Notes: generated by a model not told the origin, from the sequence alone. Shown: positions 1 to 12,700, numbered from the stretch's first letter. The stretch is 64,000 nucleotides of DNA from Marisa cornuarietis (GCA_004794655.1 SMMW01000605.1:310001-374000); one strand, 5' to 3'. Translations and numbers: made by a program.

Positions 1-1270
1 GGCTCACCGACGGACACCGGAATTTGACGGTTACCCGGTGCATCGAGTTTTGACTGATTGCGGATATGATCTGATCACAACCCCGCCCCCTTCTTTAACC
101 CCACTTTCCTCTCTACACTTGTTGAGAAGCCGTGCGTAGCTTTGTGTCATTAATGGTAACTGATAATAAATTATAAGTTCATTAGTAACTTTGATATATA
201 TATAGATATATACACACGCGATAGCTAAAGCCCGAAGTTCGGCCAGTTCCCAAATTGATCGGCGACTTTACAATTATACCGATTTGGGGCTTTGGCCATA
301 ACATATTGTATGCACATACTCATGCGCGCTCATACACGCAAACACACGCACCTGCTCTCTCTTTACCTACCTTTGTGTATAGAGGTCCGATGTCAGCGGG
401 TATGTGGATGCGTTTACGTGTATATATATATATATATGTCAACTGGCTGAATGCTTTGAGCATGGACAAAGAATGTTTAATCAACGTCACTCGTTATTCA
501 GTAACAAACCTCCTCCTCCTCTCTCATAACTTTAAAATCCACGTCCTTCTATTCGGGTTGAAAAATAATTCGTGTTCAAAAACTAAATGAAACACGCACT
601 ATAACAAAATGAAGCGCTGGTTTCAAATGTGAGTGTAATAACAGACTCTGGCAACCAGTCCGATTAACAGCACCTTAATAACGAAATGTCTCGCAGTGCA
701 AATTAGTGCAAAATGGCGACGACAGAGCAGAAGGAGAGGCTGCTAACGTACCGAGAAGATGCATGACCACTGCATGACTACAGGACCGGAATGACCACTT
801 CTTGCATTATCGCTTCTAATGATTTGAAATGTCCTCTATCCTTTAGATCAAGTCTTGCATATTTTCTCACAGCAGTCGTTTGTGTTTCTCTCTATAAAGA
901 GGAAGCCTACACCATGTTTGTGTCTAGCTTCCTACTACCGCAGCCTGTTTCCTTCGTGTTGAAAACCTGGCCATCGCACCTCTACCAGTCCCACAATGTC
1001 TTACCCGTTCTTGCGCTGGGCGAGATTCTTCACCTTGCCCTGTAATGTGCCCACGTACCAATGGAAGTCATTTTTTTGTCAGTTTTATTGGTGATTTGGA
1101 CCCAGTGGAACATTTTTATTCGGTCCGCTCTTTAGAGTTTGTCGGTGAAACACGCGGTAGTTGTTTTTCCGGGCCTCGACAGAGCCGGCATGACAGTTTG
1201 TCTCCACTGTCTATCCATGTCTATCCTTTCTCTCGGCTTATACAGGTGTGCCTCTCTCCTCTCCAAATGA
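1..1270. other. non-coding stretch, no gene seen
   Basis: Only short open frames occur here, with no recognisable domain, no consistent splice sites and several small AT and CA/GT runs (for example near 190-220 and 420-437). Nothing supports a gene. Confidence 0.6.
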
Positions 1271-1276
1271 GATGTG

Positions 1277-1372
1277 GACCTGATGGCGCAACAGTGAGTG
1301 TTGGGTGTCCTGGATTCAGATCTCGTCTCGGCACGTGATTTAGCCTTAGATTCTGTCTCAGCTGAAAACACT
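1277..1372 (+). mobile_element. tRNA-derived SINE fragment
   Basis: The segment shares ordered blocks with the longer copy at 28,558-28,745. Both have a GATGGCG start, a TGG(A/G)TTCAG B-box-like block followed by TCTCGT, a GTGAT(A/T)TAGCCTTAG block, and an end that reads AAAACAC. The order and spacing suggest a truncated copy of one tRNA-headed SINE family. The family name is not known to me. Confidence 0.55.
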
Positions 1373-1559
1373 ACAAATACGTGGATCCTAACCCCCGGCC
1401 GTTGATTTTATCTTTACGCTCTAACATCCATATTTGCAGTATTTATCCCTACGAAGATTACCTACAATGGCGTGACTGAAGGTGGTATACATGTTGCAAA
1501 GTAAACATATTTTCCGTCCTCAAACGAGCATGCTTTAAGCCACTCAACATTTGCAGGAA

Positions 1560-1690
1560 AAATGTAACCTGCTTATACCTAGTTTTACCTTTGTGGGGAT
1601 TGCATGGATTCGATCTTTCCTTCTTTTTGAGCAATGGCAGAGGAGAAGCTGTTGACCACTCAACCAGCGCGCCGCACAAATATCAGGTTT
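1560..1690 (-). mobile_element. tRNA-derived SINE or tRNA pseudogene
   Basis: Read on the minus strand, the segment has an A-box-like TGGTTGAGTGGTC and, about 38 bases later, a B-box-like GATCGAATCC. This is the spacing of an internal RNA polymerase III promoter. The cloverleaf does not close cleanly, so a retroposed tRNA relic or SINE head is likelier than a working tRNA gene. Confidence 0.45.
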
Positions 1691-1699
1691 GAAACCAGC

Positions 1700-3000
1700 C
1701 TGAGAGAATAACATTATGATCATTTACACTTCATTAAGATATTAAAAAAAACAGAGACTGGAAAGGTACACCCTCCTGACCTCGCCTTACAAAAAAAAAA
1801 ATTGAGTCGAAAAGGTCAGTGCAAGGTAAAGAAGATTCTGGTGAATATCTGACTTGAGCTCTCTAGACGAGAAAACCATTTGTGAAGCGTCGCATCATTT
1901 TGTCGGCGTTTATTCCCTGCTTCACAAGAGGTTTTTGTGACTTGTCCTAGGCGTCTGATGTAGGAAGGCTGGACTAAACGGACAGGGAAATCATTATCCC
2001 TCCGGTCGGAGCCAGACATTAACCCAGCTTCACTTTGCTCTTTGGAAGAGTCTAGTGGCCAGAAGACCTGGATCTGTCCTTCAAAAAGCCATTCCACATC
2101 GCAGTTGCCCAGTTTGTTGCTCTTCATTATGAACTTCGTGTTTTATGATGCTGATACCTAATGGAGTTTATTTTTAAGGTTAGCGCAGCAAACATTTCAA
2201 GACACGGAAAATGTTGGACATTGGCTTGAACTCGGGAGGCTTTACAGTCGAGTGCGTGTGAAAGGGGACATAATTATGAACGCAACGAGGATCAATATGA
2301 ACGGAAAGAGACTCACCATGAAAGTATACAAGGGTTTGTTATGAAATTGTAAAAGGGAATCATTTTAAAATTGTAAAGTGTGAGAGAATAGTGATGACAA
2401 AAGTCACGGTTCGCACATTGCCTTGTTTGACATGTGTAAGTATAGATTCCTGCTAGAGGCTGTCATTGGAAGAAAACATTTTTGATGATGCTTTGCTCTT
2501 TTGTTTGGTCCATGTTTTCCAATTAGTAAAAACTGAAGCTTGTATTGTAAAGCGTTGTAAATGTCACTGGTTGAAGAACAGTGCTGTATGTATATATGTG
2601 AGAAATTTTGAAAACCTGTGATAGTTTCCCTTTCTTATTACCTTCGGCATGGAAGAAGTAAAAGTGTGATTGGATGAAGCTCGCTCTTTCTCGTTGAAAT
2701 GGATCGGGTTGATGATAGCCTTGCTAAAAGACATATTATACATACACGCGCGCGCACGTACACACGCACACATTTATATATATATATACATAGAGAGAGA
2801 AAGAGAGAGAGAGCGGGAGAGGGGCAGAGTGAAGAAATGATGACCACAACAAAAAGGAAAGCAAACAAACAAACAAACAAACCTGGAGAAAGGTGTAGAA
2901 TGTAGCACTGATCCAAAGCTGAAAATAACTAGAGGCAAGGAAGAATAAATTCCTGGGGAGTGTGAAATGTCAAAGTTCATGAGGTCATCTGAACACAAGA
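1700..3000. other. non-coding stretch, no gene seen
   Basis: No frame here has gene-like features. The only structure is a stretch of simple repeats around 2,745-2,885 (CG/CA runs, TATA, GAGA and AAAC units), which opens several spurious overlapping frames. Confidence 0.6.
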
Positions 3001-3008
3001 ATGTCGGC

Positions 3009-3238
3009 GATCAATAGTGCTAACGATACACGATCAATAGTGCTAACGATACACGATCAATAGTGCTAACGATACACCATCAATAGTGCTAACGATACAC
3101 GATCAATAGTGCTAACGATACACGATCAATAGTGCTAACGATACACGATCAATAGTGCTAACGATACACGATCAATAGTGCTAACGATACACGATCAATA
3201 GTGCTAACGATACACGATCAATAGTGCTAACGATACAC
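3009..3238. repeat. 23-bp minisatellite, ten units
   Basis: The unit GATCAATAGTGCTAACGATACAC repeats head to tail ten times (230 bp). The only change I see is a G to C at the first base of the fourth unit. Such uniformity suggests recent expansion or homogenisation. Confidence 0.97.
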
Positions 3239-4309
3239 CATTGTTGCAGCCTGTGCTTTTTCCGATCCTGGATTCAAAATGGCGGATATCCTTCTAAGAT
3301 TCCTCTGCAGCGGTTCTAAGATTGCACTGCTGTGCAAGAGATCATTAAAAGAGTTTTGTAATGGCATTCCTGCAATGTTTCTTCGATTTTCACTGAAATC
3401 AAAGATGAAGGAAGAGATAAGAAAATAATGAGGAATAATGGAGCGCAGGAGAATGTAATGATGCGAGGATTGAGATCAGAATTAGGTCATCAGAGAAACA
3501 TTTGTCCACGGATGTGTATAAATGGACTGAGGACTGTTGAGACCAACGCTTAGCCTCTTGCGAAGTTATCCGCTGATAGGCCTCAGCGAATGCGATCGAA
3601 ACCAGCCTTTCGGAAAACGTGCGAAAATGGACCGCAATGAGACTTTTGATTTTAACAGTATAATTACCGTAATGTTATTGCTTGGTTACACTATTAACCA
3701 AATTCTTGATTATTTAGAACACAAGATTATTTGCTTCATTAGTCTGAAATCGGGATTATGGACTGATAAATTCCATGAAACACAAATAAAATAGTGATCT
3801 AAGACCACTTCACCTTGGTCTCTCACTTTTATAAAATCTGTATGTATGGGTAACTTGGCATGGTTTGCCTTCTATATCTTATTTTTACTCAAAGTGAGCA
3901 AAAAAAGATATCATTATCTTTTTATGCACTTTTCTTCAAAGTGTCTCGAGCAAATCTTGTATTGAATCTTTTATCTGAACTAATCACATGGCTCATAGCA
4001 TGGATGAGAACCGCTCGCCACTTGTCTTGCTCTTTCGATAAAACCTAAGCCGAAACATTTGTCTCTTGCATAGTAGCATTCTAACACACAGCAATATGAA
4101 CCCCCTATTGATTGTTGAAATATTGTTGGTAATCTCGCCGACTCTGCTGACATAGCCGTTGCCGTCCCCGAAACACGAAGCTTCGAACTGATTGCCCTCG
4201 TTCTAGATGTTAATTAAAAATATCGTCTGCAAGCAGTCCAGTAAAACATGATTTGTCGCTTTGTTATCAACATCAGAGCAGAAATACGTTAATTGTATAT
4301 TACCTACAA

Positions 4310-4365
<56 letters not shown>

Positions 4366-6280
4366 GAAGACTATTAGCAGAAAACTCGGCAGTAGGCGCT
4401 GCTCTCATCTTATATAGCTTCACAATGAAGTATCTTTAACTGTCCAAGGCATGACCCGACATACATGTTTAACTGATTAATTTACTATTATATAATTAGA
4501 CAAGTAATTTTCATGACACTTTTATGGAAATTGGGACTAGTTTGGCAGCTAAATGTCAAGGGTTTTACAACTTACTGTTGCGGTGTTACCTGGAGGGGGG
4601 GCAAGTCCTTAGTAACCATACTGTCTTGTGTAGCTGTCAGAATCACCTTGTACACTGTACTTCATGTATTTTCACTGTAAACCTAATTGATTTTTGATAA
4701 AGTTTTTTTTCAAGTCAAATTTTTATAAACACTGGGCAAACCCGAGTAAAATGGCAACTATACTGTCGATTTTATTCTAATCATATCAAAGACACCAGGT
4801 TTCTGAGGAATACCAGATTTTCCGCTCGTACTGTGGCAAGTGGAGAAGTGGTTAGTTGTTACTAAAGAAGAATGAGTTCTTAGTGTCATTGAAATCAAGA
4901 CCCAGTGGGTGAGAACTCACAAGTGCCAAGATTACCAAGCAGTCTACAGTCTCCAGGCAACTCCAGCAGCTGTCCTCCTGGCTTCTTAATGATGTTGACA
5001 GTCATGGCGACAGCGAAAGTGCTTCTTGTTTTTGTGGATATTGCCAAGTGTTTGCGACTGGCATCGGTGTCGCCTTTTGTAAAGTTTCCTTTCTCGTGAT
5101 CAGTCCATAACATTCCCCTTATATCTGCTCCTGTTTCAAACAGATAGCTGTATAAACTTTCAGTAATCTGAAACCTCGTGGTGGTATTACATGGTATTTA
5201 CGATTGTGGTAATCCTCAACATTAAGACTAAACAACTGTGAGCCTAGACACTTTAGATAGTCATAAAACTGTGGAAATGAATCAGTACTGGTCCCAAAAC
5301 AACGCAGATGGAGAAATAAAAGAGGAAATTAGAAATAAATATGAGAAGAATTCAAGGTGAGAATAATCTTTCTTATAGCGAACTGTATGTAGGCCAAAAA
5401 TAAAATGGAAATCTTGTTCTAGGATGGCAACAAATGACCAACCATTCAAACAATCAAAGAATTGTTCTTAGAAAGAGAAATTTTAACCAACTCACGGATT
5501 GTTGTTTTACTAATAATAATGCTGCAGATTTACATAACGCATTTCTCTGTCTGCTATACTGTAGACTAAATGCGCTTTACAAACATTTTCTGACTACAAA
5601 ACACGGAAAACACACATTCGACCGATACAAAATGTATGTAACATTGTACAAGTTGTATGTACTGACTACAGAAAGTCCAAAACATGTCAGCAAGAAACCG
5701 GCTAGAGACACAAAAGACATAAAAGACGGAAAACTCTGCACATGAAACATGCCAGGGGTCTGGCATAGGACAGGACTGGTAGACTGCCAAACAAATGAAT
5801 TCGAGAAGAGATATGTTCAAATGTTTCACTTGAGGTAGCGCAGGAAACCTTGCAGAACATCTGAACATCTTGACTAACGGAAGAATTGTTGCCATAAAAT
5901 TAAAAAATTCTCGACCAATCAACTGGTTGTTTTTTCGGGAATCCACACATCTCCAAGAATGAGTGCATCTTGAATAACTGTCTGCTGTCAAACAACTTCT
6001 AGAGCTCCTTTCCACACTAACTTGCGATGAACACTCCATCTCTAAAGGTCCTAATGGACAAGTCTTTGCAAAACCCGCGAGACAGGCCTGGTAAATGTGT
6101 GCTAGTTGTTGTATTACACTGCTGTGTCAGGTGATTTTAGTTTGTCACAGAGCTGCATTTACGGGAAATTTGTCTTCACCTGCTTACAGTGATGAGTTGT
6201 ATCCTGTCACTGATCCACGGAAAATGCCAATGACATTCTAAATTTTTTAACAGGTTTTCTCGTCTCCTTACTTTCCTCTT
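3239..6280. other. non-coding stretch with one CA microsatellite
   Basis: The stretch contains a CA run at 4,318-4,362 and otherwise unremarkable AT-rich sequence. A minus-strand open frame at about 4,921-5,110 ends at a good donor-like GTGAGT and could be an isolated exon, but no partner exon was found. Confidence 0.5.
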
Positions 6281-6289
6281 CCCACCAAT

Positions 6290-6911
6290 ACGGCAGTACA
6301 ACAATACAGCAGTACAGCAATACACCTAGACAACAATACTACAATACACCAGGACAACAGTACAACAGTACAACAATACATTAGTACAACAGTACAACAA
6401 TACACCAGGGCAATAGTACAAAAATACACTAGTACAACAGTACAACAATATGCCAAGACAACAATACACCAATACACTAGTACAACAGTACAACAATACA
6501 CCAGGACAACATTACACCAATACACTAGTACAACATTATACCAATACACTGGTACAACAATACAACAATACACCAGGACAACAATACACCAATACACTAG
6601 TACAACAGTGCAAAAATACACCAGGACAACAGTACACCAATACACTAGTACACCAATACACTAGTGCAACAGTACAACAATACACCAATACACTAGTACA
6701 CCAATACACCAATACACTAGCACAACAATACAATAGTGCAACAGTACAACAATACACCAGGGCAGCAGTACATCAATACACTGTACAACAATACACCAAC
6801 ACAAAAGTACAACAGTACAACAATACACCAATACACTGGTACAACAGTACAGCAATACACCAGAACAACAGTACACCAATACACCAGGACAACAGTACAA
6901 CAATACACCTG
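6290..6911. repeat. degenerate tandem array of CAACA/TACACCA units
   Basis: About 620 bp consist of short, variable units such as CAACAGTACACCAATACACT, rich in A and C on the plus strand. Because the unit lacks most stop codons, several frames stay open on both strands and give Tyr/Cys/Val-rich or Asn/Thr/Gln-rich pseudo-proteins. I do not count these as genes. Confidence 0.9.
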
Positions 6912-8254
6912 CTTGGGGGGGGGAGGGTAGTAAGTGCATGAATACCGACATTTCCCGTAGAAATGATGGGAGGCCCAGAGGTTGAAGTTTATTGCAATGA
7001 AGTGCCTTGTTACCAATTTCTTTGCACAAATTGCACGCAATTTCCTCGGTTTTCTGATTGATTATTTCTTAGGGCGGTGACAGTGGATGTGGAGGGAAGG
7101 AGGGAGGGAGGCTACAAGTGTGTTAGAAAGAAAGCAAAGGGTAATTCTGGATGTTCCAGCGGAAATTTCAGAAGAAAACCTCTTCAAGCGACCTTTGACA
7201 TTTTCTGCTGGACTTCAGCCATACTTGATCTGATAACAATGACGGTGAAGAATCCATTTATACATTTGCAAGTGATGGAACTTTTGTGGAGAAATCATGG
7301 CTGGACCGAAGCAGAACGATGAGAGATCTGCAAAGCTTCTTCCAGAGTAAAATTGAAGTCTACTCGGTAACTGTGCTTAAGCAGCTCAGTAAATGCTTCT
7401 TTTCATGAGAGATAAAATATCAATAATTTCTTAAAGCGAAAAATGTGTTCCATTAAAAGATGATAACAAGGTAACAAATAATATATTATATTGAAGACGA
7501 AAGTAGCTGTGAGTAAAGGCCTTTAAATTTTACTTCATTAAAAAGTAGTCTTTAACATATTATAGCATTATAGTTGTACATATTCAGTAGCTTAATGCAT
7601 TACCTATAGATAATTATAATTACCGAAGATTGACGAATGATTTTGCGAGGAGGTTTTTAACATCATGTCGGTCAGATGAAAGCCCACTATACAGAACATG
7701 GCTTAGTCCCGTTTTTTTCTCTTCGATCCACTTCTTTTTATATCAGAAAATGTAATAAACTTGTGAACATTTATTGTTGACTTTGCACTGGAATCTGTGA
7801 CGAACTTTCTAGATTTCAGACAGGCACCTTCCTTATGTTTTGAAACCAGCATGAAGCCTGTCGATGCTGAATGAAAGATGTTTGGGGTCCTGATTAGGAC
7901 AGGCTTTCTAATTTCAACACGAAGGAAGTTCATTTGATGTTTGCTTCTGTTTCTGGTAACACAATTATTCGGGGTGGACTGTTGCTGACTGCCATATGCG
8001 TCATAGGAGGCATTCGAAAAATTTGTCTTTCTTATATATATATATATACAGATCTCGCGTGTGTGATTGTGCGCCTACTCTCTGTGTGCGTGTCTGCCTG
8101 CAGGTCTGTCTCCGTGTATATCTGAAGTTAAATGTTCATGTCTGTATTATGCATCTACACACATGCGCACACGCACACGAAGATACATTTTTATGTTTAT
8201 AAATATATATCCACCTCAAATAGCATTTTATGTTGTGGTATGTGCGTCTGTGTA

Positions 8255-8345
8255 TGTCTGTCTTTTTTCGGTAAAGCGCCATGAGCCTGCCAATAGGACT
8301 GTGATATGAAGCTATATAAGTGAATAACAATAATAATAATAATTG
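8255..8345 (+). mobile_element. 3' tail of a retroposon (AAGCGCC...AATAAT type)
   Basis: The segment reads AAGCGCCATGAGCCTGC, then CTATATAAGTGAATAA, and ends in repeated AAT. It resembles the 3' ends of CR1/L2-type LINEs and SINEs that use their tails. It differs from the tail of the LINE at 15-18 kb but shares its layout of a GCGC core, a TATAA-containing block and a trinucleotide tail. Confidence 0.45.
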
Positions 8346-8421
8346 TATGTGTGCACGGTAGTGTAGAATTTAAAGTGTACAGATTTTTGACTTGGTAAAA
8401 AAGAGATGCGGTCAAAAATCA

Positions 8422-8424
<3 letters not shown>

Positions 8425-8482
<58 letters not shown>
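8425..8482. repeat. CA microsatellite
   Basis: An uninterrupted CA dinucleotide run of about 58 bp. Confidence 0.97.
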
Positions 8483-8485
<3 letters not shown>

Positions 8486-10625
8486 GATGGAAGGAGAGAA
8501 AATAGCGTGAAGAAAGTCTATTTAAAGCTCAGATTATATTTGTTGCAAGTAGAATGTGTGTGAACCTAGGGAATGCTAGCCATTGAAAGTCGTAGTGAGA
8601 ACTTGTTCACCAGACAACAGGTCAGAAAGAATGTTGGGATTTGAAGGAAGACAAGAGCTGGAACAGAATCAGACACCGAGTAATGTTCACATTTGTCCGA
8701 ATGTAGGTCCACCATACAAAGACCCCACCGGCATTTAATCGTTTGCCTGGTCAGTCAAACCTACAGGTGGAGAACACAGACCCTGCAGGCTAACCTTTAC
8801 CACTGCCAGGAATGCAGCCAGAGAACTGAGGGTCGTCGTTTATTCATCTCCTGGTCTGTGTGATTCCATCCTCCCTGCCATCACACCTCAGGATCAATAG
8901 TCCGAGCGAAGTTTACCTCCAGCGCACTGCAGTGGCATCACACCATGCACATCTCTACATCTCTAGCCTTAACACCACAGCTCAGCGGAGCTGCTAAAGG
9001 TTTCTAGCGGTAACCGGAGAAAATCTGTCCCCACCAGGCCACCACCTTTATCCCTCCCTCCCCCTCCCTCTCTCTCCCTCGCTCCGTTCCCCTTTTCTCA
9101 TTATTATGAATTTTTATTATATATAAAACGATTTTAAAGTGCAGAAAGGTGAGATGTAGAGGAATGCAGGTAGTGACAAAATTCTTTCATTCCTTCATTC
9201 GCCACAGGGCTTGTTTCTTACAATTTCCTGCAGCCTAAGCCGTTGCTCACTTGAGGCAAGGATGGTGATGCTAGCTTTGACACGGAGCACTGTATAGATA
9301 ACCTTGACAGTGTGCAGGCAAACGGGCAGAAAGGGTCCCTGATAGTGCAGTGGTTAAAGAAACACTTGTTGGTCACCATGCATGTAGTGGGTATCTTCTG
9401 ACCGAGGGCTATAATTTCTCTGGGAACACATTTCTCTTCATATTCCAACCGGTCTGGTCGTCGGTACTCCAATATCCTGCTCTTCAACATCCTCTTTTCC
9501 CTCAGAGTGCATAATAACATAGTAGAAGCACATTCTCATCAAAATAATAAACTGACGAGGGAAAGAAAATAAAAGAGGGAGTCCCGGTAGCGCATTGGTC
9601 TGGTGTAGCTCTGTGACACAGCGCGACACCTTCTGTAAAAATGTCTCTCAAGATACCTCGAAGGGTGGTCGAGGCCGGAGCGGAAACAGAGGAAAAAAAA
9701 TGAGCTGACTAACGTAAAATAACGGATTGCCCATACCAGGCAGGACTCATATTTCAGGAAAACCCTGTGGCGAGCTTTGCCAGCCTCAGTGACGCTTGAG
9801 TTTTCTCCAGCCACCAGTAATGGCGGACCAGCAGTGCTGAGAGTAGCGGGCACTTCTGCTGACAATGAGTTTCCCTTGGTGAGTTTACTTAACTTTAAAT
9901 GATCTCTTAATTGTGATCGAAGGAAAGGGTAATGAAAGGGGAGGATCCAGAGAGAAAATTACAGACTGCTAGTCCTGTGACAGGTGTCACATTAAGACAG
10001 TGTCATTCATTTATCACGTGACTGGCACCATCTGAGGACCAGCTACAGCAAGCAGGTTAATTAAAGGAAATCGACTTAAAAAGAGACGAACTGGTAGGTT
10101 TTCTTGCTTCACAGAAGATAAGACAACATGTAAAAAGTCGGTCCGTGGTGTATCATACCTTCCTTAATATTTTCGCTCCGTCCATCGGGTTAATAGCTTA
10201 AAAGTCACAGAACAAGGTTATGGGTAATGAAGTGTCTGGGAAGAACAGGATGATGGTTACACTTATTTCTGCCCACGAGGTGGTGTGTAGACGCTAATTT
10301 CTCACTCTGTCTTCTGGTCCTCCGGCGCTGAAGCGGGGAAGCAAAGCACATCATAATCGCTTCTTGTCACCTGGCCTCCACTTCATCTTTATCGCCTGGG
10401 TTGTGTCCACGTAATCATCTGCCTGATCTCTGCTGCAAATTGTCTTTGCGAGTGGAGCTGCAGACACAGGCGGCAAGGGTCGGAGCAGAGACGTGGCTTG
10501 TAATGACTCCATCTTGGAAACTAGGACACGAAATACATTAAAGATCTAGTGGGGGTGCAACTTTGCTCCTGCTGCCATCCAGTCGCTGCCCTTCTTTTTC
10601 AGAGACACGCGTCCTATCAAACTCC

Positions 10626-10713
<88 letters not shown>
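10626..10713. repeat. CAT/ATC trinucleotide run, about 29 units
   Basis: A pure trinucleotide run. It opens apparent poly-His, poly-Ile and poly-Asp frames that are artefacts. It lies directly beside the 44-bp satellite array. Confidence 0.97.
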
Positions 10714-10715
<2 letters not shown>

Positions 10716-10752
10716 TTATATGGAGCCATTCGAGTGCTTTACATGTAGGAAA

Positions 10753-11738
10753 TGTATGACATGTTGGATATTTGTTGTATGGAGTGTATTCCGGCTTGTA
10801 TGACATGTTGGATATTTGTTGTATGGAGTGTATTCCGGCTTGTATGACATGTTGGATATTTGTTGTATGGAGTGTATTCCGGCTTGTATGACATGTGATA
10901 TTTGTTGTATGGAGTGTATTCCGGCTTGTATGACATGTTGGATATTTGTTGTATGGAGTGTATTCCGGCTTGTATGACATGTTTGATATTTGTTGTATGG
11001 AGTGTATTCCGGCTTGTATGACATGTGTGATATTTGTTGTATGGTGTATGGCTTGTATGCCATGTTTGATATTTGTTGTATGGAGTGTATTCCAGCTTGT
11101 ATGACATGTTGGATATTTGTTGTATGGAGTGTATTCCGGCTTGTATGACATGTTGGATATTTGTTGTATGGAGTGTATTCCGGTTTGTATGACATGTTGG
11201 ATATTTGTTGTATGGAGTGTATTCCGGCTTGTATGACATGTTTGATATTTGTTGTATGGAGTGTATTCCGGCTTGTATGACATGTTTGATATTTGTTGTA
11301 TGGAGTGTATTCCGGCTTGTATGACATGTTGGATATTTGTTGTATGGAGTGTATTCCGGCTTGTATGACATGTTGGATATTTGTTGTATGGAGTGTATTC
11401 CGGCTTGTATGACATGTGTGATATTTGTTGTATGGAGTGTATTCCGGCTTGTATGACATGTGTGATATTTGTTGTATGGAGTGTATTCCGGCTTGTATGA
11501 CATGTGTGATATTTGTTGTATGGAATGTATTCCAGCTTGTATGACATGTTGGATATTTGTTGTATGGAGTGTATTCCGGCTTGTATGACATGTTGGATAT
11601 TTGTTGTATGGAGTGTATTCCGGCTTGTATGACATGTTGGATATTTGTTGTATGGAGTGTATTCCGACTTGTATGACATGTTGGATATTTGTTGTATGGA
11701 GTGTATTCCGGCTTGTACGACATGTTGGATATTTGTGC
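10753..11738. repeat. 44-bp satellite array, about 22 units
   Basis: The 44-bp unit begins TGTATGACATGTTGGATATT, continues TGTTGTATGGAGTG and ends TATTCCGGCT. Units differ by a few changes (GTTGG, GTTTG or GTGTG after GACAT), and two are shortened (near 10,888 and 11,040). Since 44 is not a multiple of three, the minus strand cycles through all frames every 132 bp. No frame of the unit has a stop, so three long overlapping minus-strand frames of about 360 codons exist. I treat them as repeat artefacts. Confidence 0.97.
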
Positions 11739-11819
11739 TGAGGACTGTGTTCTTGCTGTGTGTGACGCTGCCCTGTGACGTCGAAGAGACGGGCCGCTAC
11801 ACACCCACATTTTGTCGTC

Positions 11820-11906
11820 ATCTTATTTTGACGTCAGCGCCTTGAGCTGTCCACAGGCCAGGATATGGCGCTATAAAAGCCAACATTATTATTATTATTA
11901 TTATAG
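11820..11906 (+). mobile_element. retroposon 3' tail (GGCGCTATAAAA...ATT type)
   Basis: The segment carries GCGCCTTGAGCTGTCC, then GGCGCTATAAAAGCCAACA and an ATT-repeat tail. This is a third tail type, distinct from those at 8.3 kb and 15.0 kb. It includes a TGACGTCA octamer at 11,829-11,836. Confidence 0.5.
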
Positions 11907-11960
11907 ACGTTTGAACACGTATCTTTTCAGGGTTGGCATCCAATGCACCTTCGTGAAAAA

Positions 11961-11961
<1 letters not shown>

Positions 11962-12035
<74 letters not shown>
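11962..12035. repeat. CA microsatellite
   Basis: A CA run of about 74 bp, followed by a degenerate CA-rich stretch to about 12,090. Confidence 0.97.
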
Positions 12036-12037
<2 letters not shown>

Positions 12038-12411
12038 TTCACACAGACGTACACACACCTAAAACACGCACACACAGCGCAACAAACACAGATTTTGTGC
12101 GTTTGTCCACAGATGTACCTCAGTCAAGCATCATTCGAGATCTTTCACTAGCTGTAGCCTTGAGAAAATAAACATTTGTGTACAATTCCGACCTCTGAAC
12201 TCTTTGTGTGTATGGTGATATCTCAACGAGTGTCTTTCGAGAGAAGCAAGGAGTAATTCACCAGCTTTGGTGTGAGTCTGTCTTGGACTGCACGAGCTTT
12301 ACTCAGAAAAAAGCGCCTCCCACTAGACCTTTAATTCCACATCTTTGTCTGCCCTTTGTCTTACGCGATCCGTCCTTAGTTCCTATAGGGGACCTATTTT
12401 TGGTGCAGTTG

Positions 12412-12700
12412 ATCGATCTGGGGCCGTAGGTATGAAGCGAGGGTAAGTCGTTGCCCTGAGGGGGAACTCAAAGGACAAGCGTCTTGTTTCCGAAGTTATA
12501 GAGAGCAGTATCTCGACAACAGATTTTGTTTTGTAATTATAAAGCGGCGGCAAAGGTGCTCTGGGGTAAAGAAACACGAAGTAGTGACCGCGGAGTCTGG
12601 ATTTCACTTTCTAACTTCGGAAACAAGACACTTTTCCTTAAGGTCCCAATTTTACCCTTGGGAAACGACTTACTCTTGTTTCATAACGACGGGCCCTGAA
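12412..12700. repeat. foldback (inverted) repeat, possible transposon
   Basis: Two arms of roughly 80 bp face each other, about 12,425-12,510 and 12,610-12,700. Both contain GTAAGTCGTT and, further in, GTCTTGTTTCCGAAGTTA on opposite strands. The roughly 100-bp centre plus one arm is related to the block at 42,915-43,050. A miniature foldback element, or two head-to-head copies of one dispersed repeat, would explain this. No target duplication was recognised. Confidence 0.65.

Larger units (their letters stand above)
6912..10620. other. non-coding stretch with retroposon relics
   Basis: No host gene was found. The stretch contains a retroposon tail (8,255-8,345), a CA run (8,425-8,482) and two blocks that look vaguely tRNA-derived (about 9,340-9,440 and 9,580-9,690, with A-box-like and B-box-like words). 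These two are too weak to call separately. Confidence 0.5.

Noticed and set aside
2564..2998. Several overlapping open frames on both strands
   Set aside because: They arise from CA, TATA, GAGA and AAAC simple repeats.
6268..7040. Tyr/Cys/Val-rich and Asn/Thr/Gln-rich open frames
   Set aside because: They lie in a degenerate short-unit array and are open on both strands at once.
9580..9690. Possible tRNA-like block (GGTAGCGCATTGGTCTGG and GGTCGAGGCC)
   Set aside because: The spacing between the A- and B-like words is too long and no cloverleaf forms. At best it is a decayed SINE.
10546..11821. Three overlapping minus-strand open frames of 360-377 codons
   Set aside because: They translate the 44-bp satellite and the adjacent CAT run. 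The frames are open only because the unit has no stop in any minus frame.
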